A stretch of 64,000 nt of DNA from Prochlorococcus marinus (GCF_001180245.1 NZ_CVSV01000061.1:1-64000), one strand, 5' to 3'. Shown: positions 47,211-58,977, counted from the first letter of the stretch. Translations and numbers: made by a program. Notes: a model not told the origin generated them from the sequence alone.

Positions 47211-48263
47211 TTAATCTCTTATGGCATTCCTTATAAATTCTGGAGTGTCAACAACTCTTTTAAGTTTTTTAAAATCATCCAACACCTCTCCACAACCATT
47301 CACTACGCAAAGCAGTGGGTTTTCTGCTATGTGAGTAAAAATTCCTGTTTCATCGCTCAATAAATCATTAATGCCTCTAACTAAAGCTCCACCACCGGCA
47401 AGCATAATCCCCCTATCAACTATGTCTGCAGCAAGTTCAGGAGGGGTTCGCTCCAAAGTTCTTTTTACGGCTTCAACTATTTTGCTAAGTGTTTCAGCCA
47501 TGGCTTCTCTGATTTCTCCTGATGTCAAAGTGACTGACCTAGGTAGACCAGATAAAAGATGTAAACCTCTAACCTCTAAAGTAGTTTTATCAAAATCATC
47601 ATCTGGAAATGCAGATCCAATTTTAATCTTGATATCTTCTGCAGTTCTCTCTCCAACAACTAAATTATGAACTTTTTTTAGATAGAGCGCTATAGACTCA
47701 TTTATTTCATCGCCTGCTATTCTAACAGATTCACTCAAAACTGTTCCTCCTAAACTTAATACTGCAACCTCAGTAGTACCTCCACCAATATCAACAATCA
47801 TTGTTCCAATTGGCTCAGTTACTGGTAATGATGCTCCTATTGCTGCGGCGACAGGCTCATCAATTAAATGAACTTCTCTAGCTCCCGCTAATCCAGCTTC
47901 TCTTACTGCTCTTCGTTCAACACTAGTAACTCCACTTGGAATACCAATCACTATTCTTGGGGCTACAATTCCCTTTCCTTCATTACATTTTTGAATAAAT
48001 GTTTTTATCATTTGTTCTGCAGCATCAAAATCTGCAATAACCCCATCTCTTAGTGGTCTTACAGCTCTTATATTCCCAGGGGTCCTCCCAAGCATTAACT
48101 TTGCTTCTTTACCAACAGCTAATGGAATCCCTTCTTCTAAATCCATAGCTACCACAGAAGGCTCTTGTAAAACAACGCCTTTTCCTGATACGTGTATAAG
48201 AGTATTGGCGGTTCCCAAATCTATGCCAATATCTCGAGAAAATTTAAATCTGTTAAAAATCAC
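47211..48263 (-). CDS. mreB: Cell shape-determining actin homologue MreB
   Basis: MreB forms membrane-bound filaments that position peptidoglycan synthesis. The 350-residue protein has the actin-fold motifs [17 protein letters not shown] start ([15 protein letters not shown]), [32 protein letters not shown] and [13 protein letters not shown]. It heads the mreB-mreC-mreD run. ssb is divergent across 137 bases. Confidence 0.97.
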   Translation of the reverse strand: MIFNRFKFSRDIGIDLGTANTLIHVSGKGVVLQEPSVVAMDLEEGIPLAVGKEAKLMLGRTPGNIRAVRPLRDGVIADFDAAEQMIKTFIQKCNEGKGIVAPRIVIGIPSGVTSVERRAVREAGLAGAREVHLIDEPVAAAIGASLPVTEPIGTMIVDIGGGTTEVAVLSLGGTVLSESVRIAGDEINESIALYLKKVHNLVVGERTAEDIKIKIGSAFPDDDFDKTTLEVRGLHLLSGLPRSVTLTSGEIREAMAETLSKIVEAVKRTLERTPPELAADIVDRGIMLAGGGALVRGINDLLSDETGIFTHIAENPLLCVVNGCGEVLDDFKKLKRVVDTPEFIRNAIRD

Positions 48264-48383
48264 AATAAGAATTTCTTTTTTTTAAATAATATATCTATTT
48301 TTTGATAAGCTCTCGGAATTCTGTCGTTTAGTTATGAATAGCACGTAAAACTTTGAGCAGAAACTGGAAATATGAGTAGTATT

Positions 48384-48398
48384 AAAAAAAAAAAAAAA
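48384..48398 (+). repeat. Run of 15 adenines immediately upstream of ssb
   Basis: Fifteen consecutive A residues end two bases before the ssb ATG at 48401. An upstream ATG at 48372 is out of frame with ssb by two bases as sequenced, and one extra A would put it in frame, giving a short lysine-rich N-terminal extension. The exact count may also be affected by sequencing error. Confidence 0.85.
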
Positions 48399-48400
48399 TT

Positions 48401-48772
48401 ATGGAAATTAACACTATTAATCTTGTTGGCAGAGCAGGACGAGAACCAGATGTGAGATATTTTGAATCAGGGAGTATCGTAGCAAATTTCACAATTGCAG
48501 TTAACCGAAGAAGCAGAGATGAAGAGCCAGATTGGTTTAATTTAGAAATATGGGGCAAGCAAGCACAAATAGCCGCAGATTATGTGAAAAAAGGATCATT
48601 AATTGGAATTACAGGAAGCTTTAAAATTGATAGTTGGAAAGATAAAAATTCTGGCGAAGATAGATATAAACCAGTAGTTAGGGTAGATAAATTAAACTTA
48701 CTAGGCTCACGAAAGGATTCTGATAATAACCAATATTCCAACAGCAATAACTCGAGTGAAATTCCTTTTTAG
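48401..48772 (+). CDS. ssb: Single-stranded DNA-binding protein
   Basis: SSB protects single-stranded DNA in replication and repair. The 123-residue protein has the OB-fold start INTINLVGRAGREPDVRYFESG and DWFNLEIWGKQAQIAADYVKKGS, and a short low-complexity linker leading to the C-terminal tail SSEIPF, which is the interaction tip shortened relative to the DDDIPF of E. coli. It is small, as usual in cyanobacteria. Its stop overlaps the convergent DedA gene by four bases. Confidence 0.95.
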   Translation: MEINTINLVGRAGREPDVRYFESGSIVANFTIAVNRRSRDEEPDWFNLEIWGKQAQIAADYVKKGSLIGITGSFKIDSWKDKNSGEDRYKPVVRVDKLNLLGSRKDSDNNQYSNSNNSSEIPF

Positions 48773-49428
48773 GCTCTATTTTTTTTAAGAAATCTTATAA
48801 GTATTCTTATAAAAAAATATAAAAAAATTAAAATTAAAATTGGCTTTACAACATATTTGATTTGATCTAAATAAGTTTGAATGATTGGATAATTTTCACC
48901 AAACAAATAACCTGAATAGGTGAGAAGTGCTACCCATATAAGGCTCCCAAATGTAGTCCAAAGCAAAAATTTTCTTAATGGCATAAGTTCTATACCAGCG
49001 GGAACTGAGATTAAAGTTCTTATACCTGGTACTAATCTTCCCCAAAAAACTAAAGAAACACCGTATTTATCAAACCACCTTTTACTTTTAATTAAATCAC
49101 TAGAAGAAATACCCAGATATTTTCCTTTTTTATCTAGAAAATTTGAAAGTCTTTTTTCATTTACTAATCTACCTAAATAGTACCAAGGCAATGATCCCAT
49201 AATAGTTCCAATTAATCCCCAAAAAACTAAAATATAGAAATTTAATTTTTGTTGATAAACAAAAAACCCTCCCAATGGCATTATTATTTCAGAGGGAATT
49301 GGAGGTATTATGTTTTCCAAAAACATAGCCAAACAAATAGTGAGGTATGCAATTGTCGAATTCTTTTCAACAGCCAAACTAATATAGTCGGGAATTGAAG
49401 TAAGAAAATTTACAAAAATTAAACTCAA
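48769..49428 (-). CDS. DedA/SNARE-associated family membrane protein
   Basis: The 219-residue protein has several membrane segments and the DedA motifs FLENIIPPIPSEIIMPLGGF near residue 38 (read in parts), FWGLIGTIMGSLPWYYLGR near residue 73 and WGRLVPGIRTLISVPAGIELMPLRKFL near residue 130. DedA proteins are lipid flippases or proton-coupled transporters involved in undecaprenyl phosphate recycling and membrane homeostasis; which applies here is unknown. It overlaps ssb at the 3' end and sits directly after ahcY with a two-base gap on the same strand. Confidence 0.9.
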   Translation of the reverse strand: MSLIFVNFLTSIPDYISLAVEKNSTIAYLTICLAMFLENIIPPIPSEIIMPLGGFFVYQQKLNFYILVFWGLIGTIMGSLPWYYLGRLVNEKRLSNFLDKKGKYLGISSSDLIKSKRWFDKYGVSLVFWGRLVPGIRTLISVPAGIELMPLRKFLLWTTFGSLIWVALLTYSGYLFGENYPIIQTYLDQIKYVVKPILILIFLYFFIRILIRFLKKNRA

Positions 49429-49430
49429 AC

Positions 49431-50849
49431 TTAGTATCTATAAAGCTCTGGTTTGTAAGGACCTTCAACAGAGACATTAATATAGTCAGCTTGTTCCTTA
49501 GTTAATTTTGTTAATTTTGCACCAATTTTATCAAGATGTAATCTAGCTACCATTTCATCTAAATGCTTTGGTAAAACATAAACCTCCTGAGCATATTTTT
49601 CTGACTTATTGAAAAGTTCGATTTGAGCTAATACTTGATTAGTAAAAGAATTACTCATAACAAAACTTGGATGCCCTGTGGCACAGCCTAAATTAACTAA
49701 TCTACCTTCAGCTAAAAGAATTATTTTATTGCCACTTGGTAATGTTATGTGATCAACCTGCGGCTTAATATTTTCCCATGGATAATCTTTCAATGAAGCC
49801 ACATCAATTTCATTATCGAAATGACCAATATTACAAACTATGGCCTCATCTTTCATCTTGACGAGATTCTCGTTTGTAATTACTTGATAGTTCCCAGTTG
49901 CTGTAACAAAGATATCTATATCTTCCACAACATCATCTAACGTAACAACGCTAAAACCTTCCATTGCCGCTTGAAGAGCACAAATTGGATCAACTTCAGC
50001 AACTTTTACAATTGCACCAAGTCCTCTTAGAGACTGGGCTGAACCTTTACCTACATCTCCAAAACCCATTACCAAAGCAACCTTCCCAGCAATCATCACA
50101 TCAGTTGCTCGCTTTATACTATCTACTAAAGATTCGCGACACCCATATAAATTATCAAATTTGCTCTTAGTTACTGAATCGTTAACATTGATAGCAGGGA
50201 AAGGTAAAGCATTTTGCTTTTGCAGTTGATAAAGTCTTGCAACTCCAGTTGTCGTTTCTTCGGTGACACCAATGATATTACTTTTAATTCTAGAATAGAA
50301 GTCACTATCATTTTCTAATTTAGACTTAATAGAATTGAACAAAGCAATTTCCTCTTCATTACCGGGATTATCTAAAACAGACAAATCTTTTTCTGCTTTA
50401 CTGCCGAGTATCAATAAACCAGTTGCATCCCCACCATCATCAAGAATCATATTTGGAGAGTCTGAACCCCAATCAAGAATGTAATGGGTATATTGCCAAT
50501 ATTCATCAAGTGTCTCACCTTTTTTTGCGTATACAGGAATTCCTTGATCTGCAATAGCCGCCGCCGCATGATCTTGAGTTGAAAAAATATTACATGAAGC
50601 CCATTTCACTTCTGCCCCAAGATCAACAAGAGTTTCTATTAAGACTGCAGTCTGAATAGTCATATGCAAACTTCCAGCTATTTTTGCACCTTTGAGTGGC
50701 TTTTCTGATTGATATTTATCTCTAAGTGCCATTAATCCAGGCATTTCCGTTTCAGCAATTTTAATTTCTTTACGGCCAAAATCTGATAAAGAGATATCAG
50801 CAATTACATAATTTGGTGTAGAGGTTTTAACTGAATTTGCGATAACCAT
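49431..50849 (-). CDS. ahcY: Adenosylhomocysteinase
   Basis: AhcY hydrolyses S-adenosylhomocysteine to adenosine and homocysteine, removing a methyltransferase inhibitor. The 472-residue protein has the N-terminal segment [11 protein letters not shown], the [15 protein letters not shown] motif, [15 protein letters not shown], the NAD-binding [20 protein letters not shown] near residue 255 and the C-terminal YKPELYRY ending with the conserved Lys-Tyr pair. It is complete. tsaE is divergent 39 bases upstream. Confidence 0.97.
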   Translation of the reverse strand: MVIANSVKTSTPNYVIADISLSDFGRKEIKIAETEMPGLMALRDKYQSEKPLKGAKIAGSLHMTIQTAVLIETLVDLGAEVKWASCNIFSTQDHAAAAIADQGIPVYAKKGETLDEYWQYTHYILDWGSDSPNMILDDGGDATGLLILGSKAEKDLSVLDNPGNEEEIALFNSIKSKLENDSDFYSRIKSNIIGVTEETTTGVARLYQLQKQNALPFPAINVNDSVTKSKFDNLYGCRESLVDSIKRATDVMIAGKVALVMGFGDVGKGSAQSLRGLGAIVKVAEVDPICALQAAMEGFSVVTLDDVVEDIDIFVTATGNYQVITNENLVKMKDEAIVCNIGHFDNEIDVASLKDYPWENIKPQVDHITLPSGNKIILLAEGRLVNLGCATGHPSFVMSNSFTNQVLAQIELFNKSEKYAQEVYVLPKHLDEMVARLHLDKIGAKLTKLTKEQADYINVSVEGPYKPELYRY

Positions 50850-50888
50850 ATCTAGTAAATACTTTTTCTATTAAACTATAAATGATTT

Positions 50889-51338
50889 TTGTGTAATTTT
50901 GTGTTTGTTGAGAATTTAAACGAAACTTTAAATTTAGGGAAAAAACTCTCACACAAATTAAATCCCCAATCAATTGTTTTATTAGAGGGTCCAATTGGAG
51001 CTGGGAAAACTTCATTCGTACAAGGGATTGCTAAAGGATTATCAATCTCTGAGGACATTACAAGCCCTACATTTGCTTTATCACATCACTATAACTCCGG
51101 AAAAATTCCACTAATTCACCTTGATTTATACAGGTTAGGAAATGTTTCTTCAGCAAAAGAAGTGTTTTTTTCTGAAGAAGAAGAGGCAATACAAAGACAA
51201 GCTATTTTAGTTATTGAATGGCCAGAATTAATAGAACCAGTTATTAATAATTTCTGGAAAATAGAAATTAGTTACGCAAAAGATTATGGAAGAAACTACG
51301 AAATAAGAGATCCCAAAAATTTATTAACCTTTTCATAA
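50889..51338 (+). CDS. tsaE: tRNA threonylcarbamoyladenosine biosynthesis ATPase TsaE
   Basis: TsaE is the ATPase that, with TsaB and TsaD, supports t6A37 formation in tRNAs reading ANN codons. The 149-residue protein has the Walker A motif LEGPIGAGKTSFVQGIA near residue 34, SPTFALSHHY near residue 60, HLDLYRL and VIEWPELIE near residue 113. No ATG is available. The TTG at 50889 or the GTG at 50901 are the candidate starts. The last 43 bases overlap the 3' end of the convergent PfkB kinase gene. Confidence 0.9.
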   Translation: MCNFVFVENLNETLNLGKKLSHKLNPQSIVLLEGPIGAGKTSFVQGIAKGLSISEDITSPTFALSHHYNSGKIPLIHLDLYRLGNVSSAKEVFFSEEEEAIQRQAILVIEWPELIEPVINNFWKIEISYAKDYGRNYEIRDPKNLLTFS

Positions 51339-52294
51339 TTTGGCTGTTGCTCGATTGCGCCTTCACCAAGACAAGTTAATAATCCACAAACACCTGCGAA
51401 CTTAATGCAATCTTCTATCTCTTGTTCATTTGAAGGATAACCAGAAGCAATTAATTTTGAAATAAAGCCGGCTAGAAAAGCATCGCCTGCGCCAGTTGTA
51501 TCAACAATTTTTTGTGAATTAAGAGTTTCAGTAATTCCCTGCAAGCCATTGATATACCATTCAATGGGATTTTTCCCATCAGTTATTATTACATCTGGTC
51601 TATTAGACAATTGTTGAGATATTAACAAGGGATTTTCACTCTCAAAAAACAAAGTTGCTTCTTCTTTAGCAAGTTTTAAAACATTCGCATGATTTAAAAA
51701 TTTCTTGATTAAATTAACTCTCTCGGCTTTACTAATTTCTGATGAAAAACTTGAGTAATCCCAAAAGACCTCTCTCCAATTCAAATCAATAACTATTTTG
51801 ACTTCAAATTTTTTAGCCTGTTCTAAAAGAAAAAAAATAGTCTCTGCTGAAATTGGAGATGATAATAATATCGTTCCCATAACCAAATATTTTGTTTCTA
51901 AAAAAGATTTCTCCAAATTTGAAATTTTTTTTTCGATTAATTTCTTGCTTAGAACTTCGTCTGCATAGCGTGAATGAGAACTTTCCTCAAAACCTGAAAA
52001 AAAACGATCCCCATATTGATCTCTATTCACATTAACCACGCGAGTAGATGAATCGTTATCTACTTGCAAGAAATCTAAATTAACTTCCAATTCGTTAAAT
52101 TGCGTAATAAATTTTTTTCCATAATCATCACTACCCAAACTTCCTATAAATGTTGCATCTATTTTTAATTTTCTTAATGCACAAGCAACATTAGCCGGCG
52201 CACCACCCAAAAAATCTGTAAATCCTTGATTTGAGTTATCTCTGATTCTGTCAATTAAAGCTTCTCCAATACATATTACCTTTTTTTTTTTCAT
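51296..52294 (-). CDS. PfkB-family carbohydrate kinase, probable fructokinase
   Basis: The 332-residue protein shows the ribokinase-family signatures: GGAPANVACALRKL near residue 30 and VDTTGAGDAFLAGF near residue 265, with the catalytic aspartate in the GAGD loop. The start ICIGEALIDRI and the general pattern are those of bacterial fructokinase, so fructose is a likely substrate, though this is inferred. The C-terminal 14 codons overlap tsaE on the opposite strand by 43 bases. The upstream 88-base spacer separates it from a divergent alpha/beta hydrolase. Confidence 0.9.
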   Translation of the reverse strand: MKKKKVICIGEALIDRIRDNSNQGFTDFLGGAPANVACALRKLKIDATFIGSLGSDDYGKKFITQFNELEVNLDFLQVDNDSSTRVVNVNRDQYGDRFFSGFEESSHSRYADEVLSKKLIEKKISNLEKSFLETKYLVMGTILLSSPISAETIFFLLEQAKKFEVKIVIDLNWREVFWDYSSFSSEISKAERVNLIKKFLNHANVLKLAKEEATLFFESENPLLISQQLSNRPDVIITDGKNPIEWYINGLQGITETLNSQKIVDTTGAGDAFLAGFISKLIASGYPSNEQEIEDCIKFAGVCGLLTCLGEGAIEQQPNYEKVNKFLGSLIS

Positions 52295-52382
52295 AAAAAT
52301 GAATGCTTCCTTAATTAAGAATAATTTATAAAAAACGAATATTTTTTTTTTGAATTAAAGTTTAATTAAAAGCATATTCATA

Positions 52383-53297
52383 GTGGCCTTAAATAAATCT
52401 AAAATTTGGAATTGGGAAAATTGGGAAATTTCTTGGTCTTTATCAAAAGAATCTACTTCTGAAAAAAATATTAAAATTTTATTAGTGCATGGATTTGGGG
52501 CATCAAAAAACCACTGGAGACATAATCAAGATTTTCTTGGTAAATTTTCTAATTGCTACGCAATAGATTTAATAGGATTTGGAAAAAGCAGTCAGCCTAG
52601 TGCTTTATTAAATTACGAACCTAAAAAAGAAAACTCAATCAAATATTCATTTGACTTATGGGGTAATCAAATATCAACATTTTGTAAAGAAGTAATACAA
52701 GCTCCTGTTTATTTGGTTGGGAATTCAATTGGTGGTGTTATTTCATTGAAAGCTGCTGAAATCCTAAAAGATAATTGTAAAGGTATCATTTTGATAGATT
52801 GTGCTCAAAGAGCTATGGATGATAAACGTTTAAAAAAAAGTGATATTTTAATGAATCTACTGAGACCCATCCTTAAAACGATAGTAAGGCAAAGAGTAAT
52901 TAGTAATACACTTTTTACAAGAGCCGCTAATCCAAAAGTTATAAAGAAAATACTTGAACAAGCTTACCCTTCAGGAAAAAATATCGATAAAGAATTAATT
53001 GACATACTTTATCAACCCTCTCAAAGGAAAAATTCTAAAGAAGCTTTTCGTGGATTTATTAACTTATTTGATGACTATCTTGCTACTGACCTTTTCAATA
53101 AAGTTGATGCTCCAATCCAATTGATATGGGGCGAGGACGATCCTTGGGAATCTTTAAATGAAGCAAGAGAGTGGAAGAAACATTACAGGAATATCAAAAG
53201 ATTAGATATTATTAATGGCGCTGGACATTGTCCTCACGATGAAGAACCTGAAAAAACAAATAACTTAATAAATGAATTTATTCAAGAAACAAAATAA
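52383..53297 (+). CDS. Alpha/beta hydrolase
   Basis: The 304-residue protein has the same layout as the hydrolase at 23909-24808: LLVHGFGASKNHWRHN near residue 33, the nucleophile elbow GNSIGGV near residue 118, LIWGEDDPW with the acid and AGHCPHDEEPE with the histidine. The start is GTG at 52383. The GNSIGG elbow resembles pheophytinase-like enzymes, but the substrate is unknown. The 3' end overlaps the convergent sigma factor gene by 16 bases. Confidence 0.85.
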   Translation: MALNKSKIWNWENWEISWSLSKESTSEKNIKILLVHGFGASKNHWRHNQDFLGKFSNCYAIDLIGFGKSSQPSALLNYEPKKENSIKYSFDLWGNQISTFCKEVIQAPVYLVGNSIGGVISLKAAEILKDNCKGIILIDCAQRAMDDKRLKKSDILMNLLRPILKTIVRQRVISNTLFTRAANPKVIKKILEQAYPSGKNIDKELIDILYQPSQRKNSKEAFRGFINLFDDYLATDLFNKVDAPIQLIWGEDDPWESLNEAREWKKHYRNIKRLDIINGAGHCPHDEEPEKTNNLINEFIQETK

Positions 53298-54283
53298 GCT
53301 TCGACATTGTCACTAAGTCTTCTCAAACCTCTTAATCCATCTCTTTCTAGATTTCTTACTCGATCCCTACTTATCCCTAAAACCCTTCCGATACCTGTAA
53401 GAGACATTGGCTCATCACCATCCATTCCGTATCTCATTCTTAAAACTCTACATTGAAGATCGGGCAATTGATGTAAAAGAGAATGCAGATCACCTCTCAT
53501 ACAATCCATCTCTATTTGTTCGTCTGGCAAATCCTCACCCCCTGCCAATAAATCTAATAAAACAGTATCTTCACCATCACCAACTTTGGTTTCGAGACTT
53601 ACTGGCTGACCAGCTTTGCACATTAAATCTTTAACGTCATCTTCTGGAAGCTCGACATATTTTGCAAGCTCACTTACAGTTGGAGTTCTAGACATTTCTT
53701 GGCTAAGCTCTCTTTGACCTTTTTTTAACTTATTCAACATTTCAGTTATGTGAATTGGTAGTCTTATCGCTCTACTTTTTTCAGCAATTGCTCTTGTGAT
53801 ACCTTGTCTAATCCACCAGTATGCATATGTTGAAAACTTATAACCTCGGGCTGGATCAAATTTTTCAACGCCTCTAACTAATCCTATAGTGCCCTCCTGA
53901 ATTAAATCTAAAAGTTCCATATTTCTTTTTGTATATTTTTTTGCAACACTTACTACCAATCTTAAATTCGCTGCCACCATTCTTTCCTTGGCTCTCTGTC
54001 CAGCTCTCAATCTTTTTTTTATTATGGAGGTAGATAAATTTAATTTGGTCGATAACTCGTCAATACTAGGCTTATCTCCAGTTAATTCAATAATTTCTAA
54101 TTCTGTTCTTTCAACTTCCATGTACTCTTGAACTTGTCTACCTAGAGTGATTTCTTGCTCATGAGATAGTAATGGCACTCTTCCTATGTCCCTTAAGTAT
54201 GACCGTACAAGATCGACATCATTACTAGCTTTTATACTAGCGATTGACGCTAGTTTATTTTCACTTATTGTTTCAGATGACAT
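53282..54283 (-). CDS. RNA polymerase sigma factor, RpoD-like group 2
   Basis: The 333-residue protein, starting at the ATG at 54281-54283 (MSSETISE), has region 1.2 (DLVRSYLRDIGRVPLLSHEQEI), the 2.3-2.4 region with RGYKFSTYAYWWIRQGITRAIAEKSRAIRLP (read in parts), region 3, and a region 4.2 helix-turn-helix ending RVRNLERDGLRGLRRLSD. Absence of a long N-terminal region 1.1 and the short length point to a non-essential group 2 sigma, rather than the principal SigA. A longer frame to 54316 is less likely. It overlaps the convergent hydrolase gene. Confidence 0.9.
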   Translation of the reverse strand: MSSETISENKLASIASIKASNDVDLVRSYLRDIGRVPLLSHEQEITLGRQVQEYMEVERTELEIIELTGDKPSIDELSTKLNLSTSIIKKRLRAGQRAKERMVAANLRLVVSVAKKYTKRNMELLDLIQEGTIGLVRGVEKFDPARGYKFSTYAYWWIRQGITRAIAEKSRAIRLPIHITEMLNKLKKGQRELSQEMSRTPTVSELAKYVELPEDDVKDLMCKAGQPVSLETKVGDGEDTVLLDLLAGGEDLPDEQIEMDCMRGDLHSLLHQLPDLQCRVLRMRYGMDGDEPMSLTGIGRVLGISRDRVRNLERDGLRGLRRLSDNVEAYFVS

Positions 54284-54383
54284 GAATGTTGAATGACGTT
54301 TTGTAAACAATACCATTAAGAAATGTAAAGTTAAACAAAAAAATCCACATTTTTACAAAAATGAGAATAAATACCTAGTGAAT

Positions 54384-55790
54384 TCAGGCTAATGATGAGT
54401 TTAAGAGCCATTTTGCTGTACTTAGATAAATAAATACACCAGCAATATCAGTAACGGTTGTAATGAAAGGGGAGGACATTAAGGCTGGATCCAATTTCAT
54501 TCTGTCAAACAACAAAGGGAGGATCGCTCCTGTTGTAGCAGCTAAAGTTGTTATTGATATTAAACTTATTCCTACCGCTGAGGCAATCAAAGGCCCTTCT
54601 CCTTGCCACCAAGCGAAGGGAAATACTACAAGCATCATGAAAACACCTAAAAGAGCGCCTGTGATTGCCTCCTTAACTACTGCCTTAATAGCACCCAGAG
54701 ACTTCAATTTTTGAGTACTCAAACCTCTAATAACAACCGTTGAACTTTGAGCACCAACATTTCCCCCAGTACCAATAAGTAATGGAATAAATGCAGCTAA
54801 TAAGACTATTTCTTTTAATATTTGATCATTCATAGCTATAACTTTCGTCGTTAAACCATTTGCCAAAACCAAAATTAATAACCATAAAATTCTTCTTCGA
54901 GCAATCGTAAACAAACTACTTTGGAAATAATCATCTTCATCTCCTGGTTGCACTGCCCCCGCTGCGTAAATGTCTCTTGTTGCTTCTTGTTCTATAACAT
55001 CAATTAAGTCATCAACAGTTACTATCCCAACCAGTCTTTTTTCTTTATCAACGACTGGAAGAGCTAAAAAATCATATCTTTGTATTGCTCTAGCAACCTC
55101 TTCTTGATTAGTATTGGTAGAAATATTGACTACATCTCTTGTCATAACATCACCAATTGGTTTAGAGGGATCAGCAGTTACAAGATCCCTTAAAGAGAGT
55201 ATGCCAGTTAAATGTCTTTCTTTATCCGTCACATATAAACTATAAATAGTCTCAGTAAATGGGGCTCTTTTTCTAACTAAAGAAAGAGCATCAGCTGCTG
55301 TTTGCATCTCTTTAAGGTCTATAAATTCAGTTGTCATTAATCTTCCAGCAGTTTCAGGCTCATATCCAAGCAATTCAGCTGTTACTTTTCTTTCACCAGG
55401 ACTAAGAGCAGACAAAAATTTTCGTACAACTTTTGCGGGTAATTCATCAAAGAGTTGAACCCTATCATCGGGAGACATTTTTTCAACAATTTCTAAAACC
55501 TCTCCTGAACGAAGTCTTTCTAATAAAGTTTGCTGAACAACTGGATCTAAATATTCATATACCTCAATTGCTTCATTTTTCTTTAATAATCGAAATGCTA
55601 ATGCCTGCAATATTAGTGGAAGGCTTCCAATAGCATCTGCAATATCGACAGGTTGAGAAGGCTCTAAAAGTAATTTTGCCTCATCATAATTTCCTGCGAT
55701 GAGCAATTCCTCAAGTTGAAAAGTAATTTTTTCTCTTGTACTTAAATCTGAAGATAACGATGTAACTGTTTCAAGATTATTTTCATTCAT
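54384..55790 (-). CDS. mgtE: Magnesium transporter MgtE
   Basis: MgtE is a magnesium channel gated by intracellular Mg2+. The 468-residue protein has the N domain of MgtE repeats (residues about 30-150, with MSPDDRVQLFDELP), a CBS pair (about 155-280, with VVDKEKRLVGIVTVDDLIDVI) and five membrane segments in the C-terminal third, including the GTGGNVGAQSSTVVIRG selectivity region. Magnesium import is needed for chlorophyll synthesis. It is preceded on the same strand by the sigma factor gene after about 100 bases only in the downstream direction. No M-box riboswitch is seen in the 43-base upstream gap. Confidence 0.95.
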   Translation of the reverse strand: MNENNLETVTSLSSDLSTREKITFQLEELLIAGNYDEAKLLLEPSQPVDIADAIGSLPLILQALAFRLLKKNEAIEVYEYLDPVVQQTLLERLRSGEVLEIVEKMSPDDRVQLFDELPAKVVRKFLSALSPGERKVTAELLGYEPETAGRLMTTEFIDLKEMQTAADALSLVRKRAPFTETIYSLYVTDKERHLTGILSLRDLVTADPSKPIGDVMTRDVVNISTNTNQEEVARAIQRYDFLALPVVDKEKRLVGIVTVDDLIDVIEQEATRDIYAAGAVQPGDEDDYFQSSLFTIARRRILWLLILVLANGLTTKVIAMNDQILKEIVLLAAFIPLLIGTGGNVGAQSSTVVIRGLSTQKLKSLGAIKAVVKEAITGALLGVFMMLVVFPFAWWQGEGPLIASAVGISLISITTLAATTGAILPLLFDRMKLDPALMSSPFITTVTDIAGVFIYLSTAKWLLNSSLA

Positions 55791-55833
55791 ACATATAATC
55801 CCTTATCAAAGTAACAACACCATTATATGAAAT

Positions 55834-56163
55834 CTAAGTCATTTTTCTACTTATCCAGTACCCGAAGAGCATTGTAAATAAATTTAAGATAATGATTAAA
55901 TTAAAAAAAATTATAAATTTTATCCAATCCCCTTGGTTTAAAATTGTGTACAAAAAATATATAAATCCGCTAAAGGATGTAAAGCAAGAAAAAAAACCAC
56001 TCACTAAAGTTTTTTCAATTGCATAACTTAATCTTTTACTAATAAAAAAACCTACTAAAAATGATCCAATTAGCGAAATAAAAAAATTATTATTTATAGT
56101 TAATCTTAAAAAAGTAGCTAGGTAAGCAGCCAAAAGAATGTAAATAAAATTATTTATTTTCAC
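55834..56163 (-). CDS. CrcB-like fluoride channel subunit, divergent copy
   Basis: The 109-residue membrane protein has four hydrophobic segments and the CrcB pattern SFLVGFFIS and SGFFSCFTSFSGFIYFL. The position of the conserved channel asparagine before GSF is serine (SLIGSF), and the GGFTTFSTF loop is loosened to SCFTSFSGF. It lies one base downstream of a better-conserved CrcB gene, so the pair probably forms one heterodimer with segregated functions. Its start at 56163 is a plain ATG. Confidence 0.78.
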   Translation of the reverse strand: MKINNFIYILLAAYLATFLRLTINNNFFISLIGSFLVGFFISKRLSYAIEKTLVSGFFSCFTSFSGFIYFLYTILNQGDWIKFIIFFNLIIILNLFTMLFGYWISRKMT

Positions 56164-56164
56164 T

Positions 56165-56530
56165 TTAAAAAAACTGAATAAGAAAATAACCTAAATAAAA
56201 GAACATGAATGAAAAAATTATCACTTCAATATAGTGGAAAAATAATCTTAGGAATTTTCTCTTTTTAAATAATTCAAATAGTTGATATATAAATGAAGAA
56301 AATGTACTAAAACATCCTAAAAAACCACCATAAAATAAGACTAATATTTCGTTATTAAGAAAATTTAAAGCTACTAAAATTCCTAATAAAAAAGATGATA
56401 AAAAATTTACTATTGAAGTATTTTGAATATCAAAACCTATCCTTTTTTTAAAAATATTTTGTATGTATATTCTCAGTATTAATCCAAAAGTACTGCCGAG
56501 TAAAATTATACTTATTGAACTAAAATCCAA
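56165..56530 (-). CDS. crcB: CrcB family fluoride channel subunit
   Basis: CrcB (Fluc) exports fluoride as a dual-topology dimer. The 121-residue protein has four membrane segments, with IVNFLSSFLLGIL holding the conserved asparagine, and YGGFLGCFSTFSSF, which corresponds to the Phe-box motif GGFTTFSTF. Only one base separates it from a second, more divergent copy downstream. No fluoride riboswitch is seen in the short upstream gap. Confidence 0.85.
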   Translation of the reverse strand: MDFSSISIILLGSTFGLILRIYIQNIFKKRIGFDIQNTSIVNFLSSFLLGILVALNFLNNEILVLFYGGFLGCFSTFSSFIYQLFELFKKRKFLRLFFHYIEVIIFSFMFFYLGYFLIQFF

Positions 56531-56533
56531 AAT

Positions 56534-58827
<2,294 letters not shown>

Positions 58828-58846
58828 TTAAGATAAAAAAAATATT

Positions 58847-58877
58847 AGACTTTTAAAATGTTATTTTTAAAAGGTCT
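58847..58877. promoter_or_regulatory. Inverted repeat upstream of gyrB, possible operator or leader hairpin
   Basis: AGACTTTTAAAA (58847-58858) and TTTTAAAAGGTCT (58865-58877) form a 12-base stem with one extra G and a six-base loop, TGTTAT. It lies 20 bases upstream of the gyrB ATG. It could be a protein-binding site or a 5'-leader hairpin. Both arms contain TTTTAAAA, which is itself a palindrome. Confidence 0.4.
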
Positions 58878-58977
58878 TTCATTAAACTTACCACCGCAAT
58901 AAGATGTAGGCTCGAAGTCAATGAAAAATTTAATCACTTTAATTATATAGCCAATATTTTTTTCTTCAGAAATTCAT

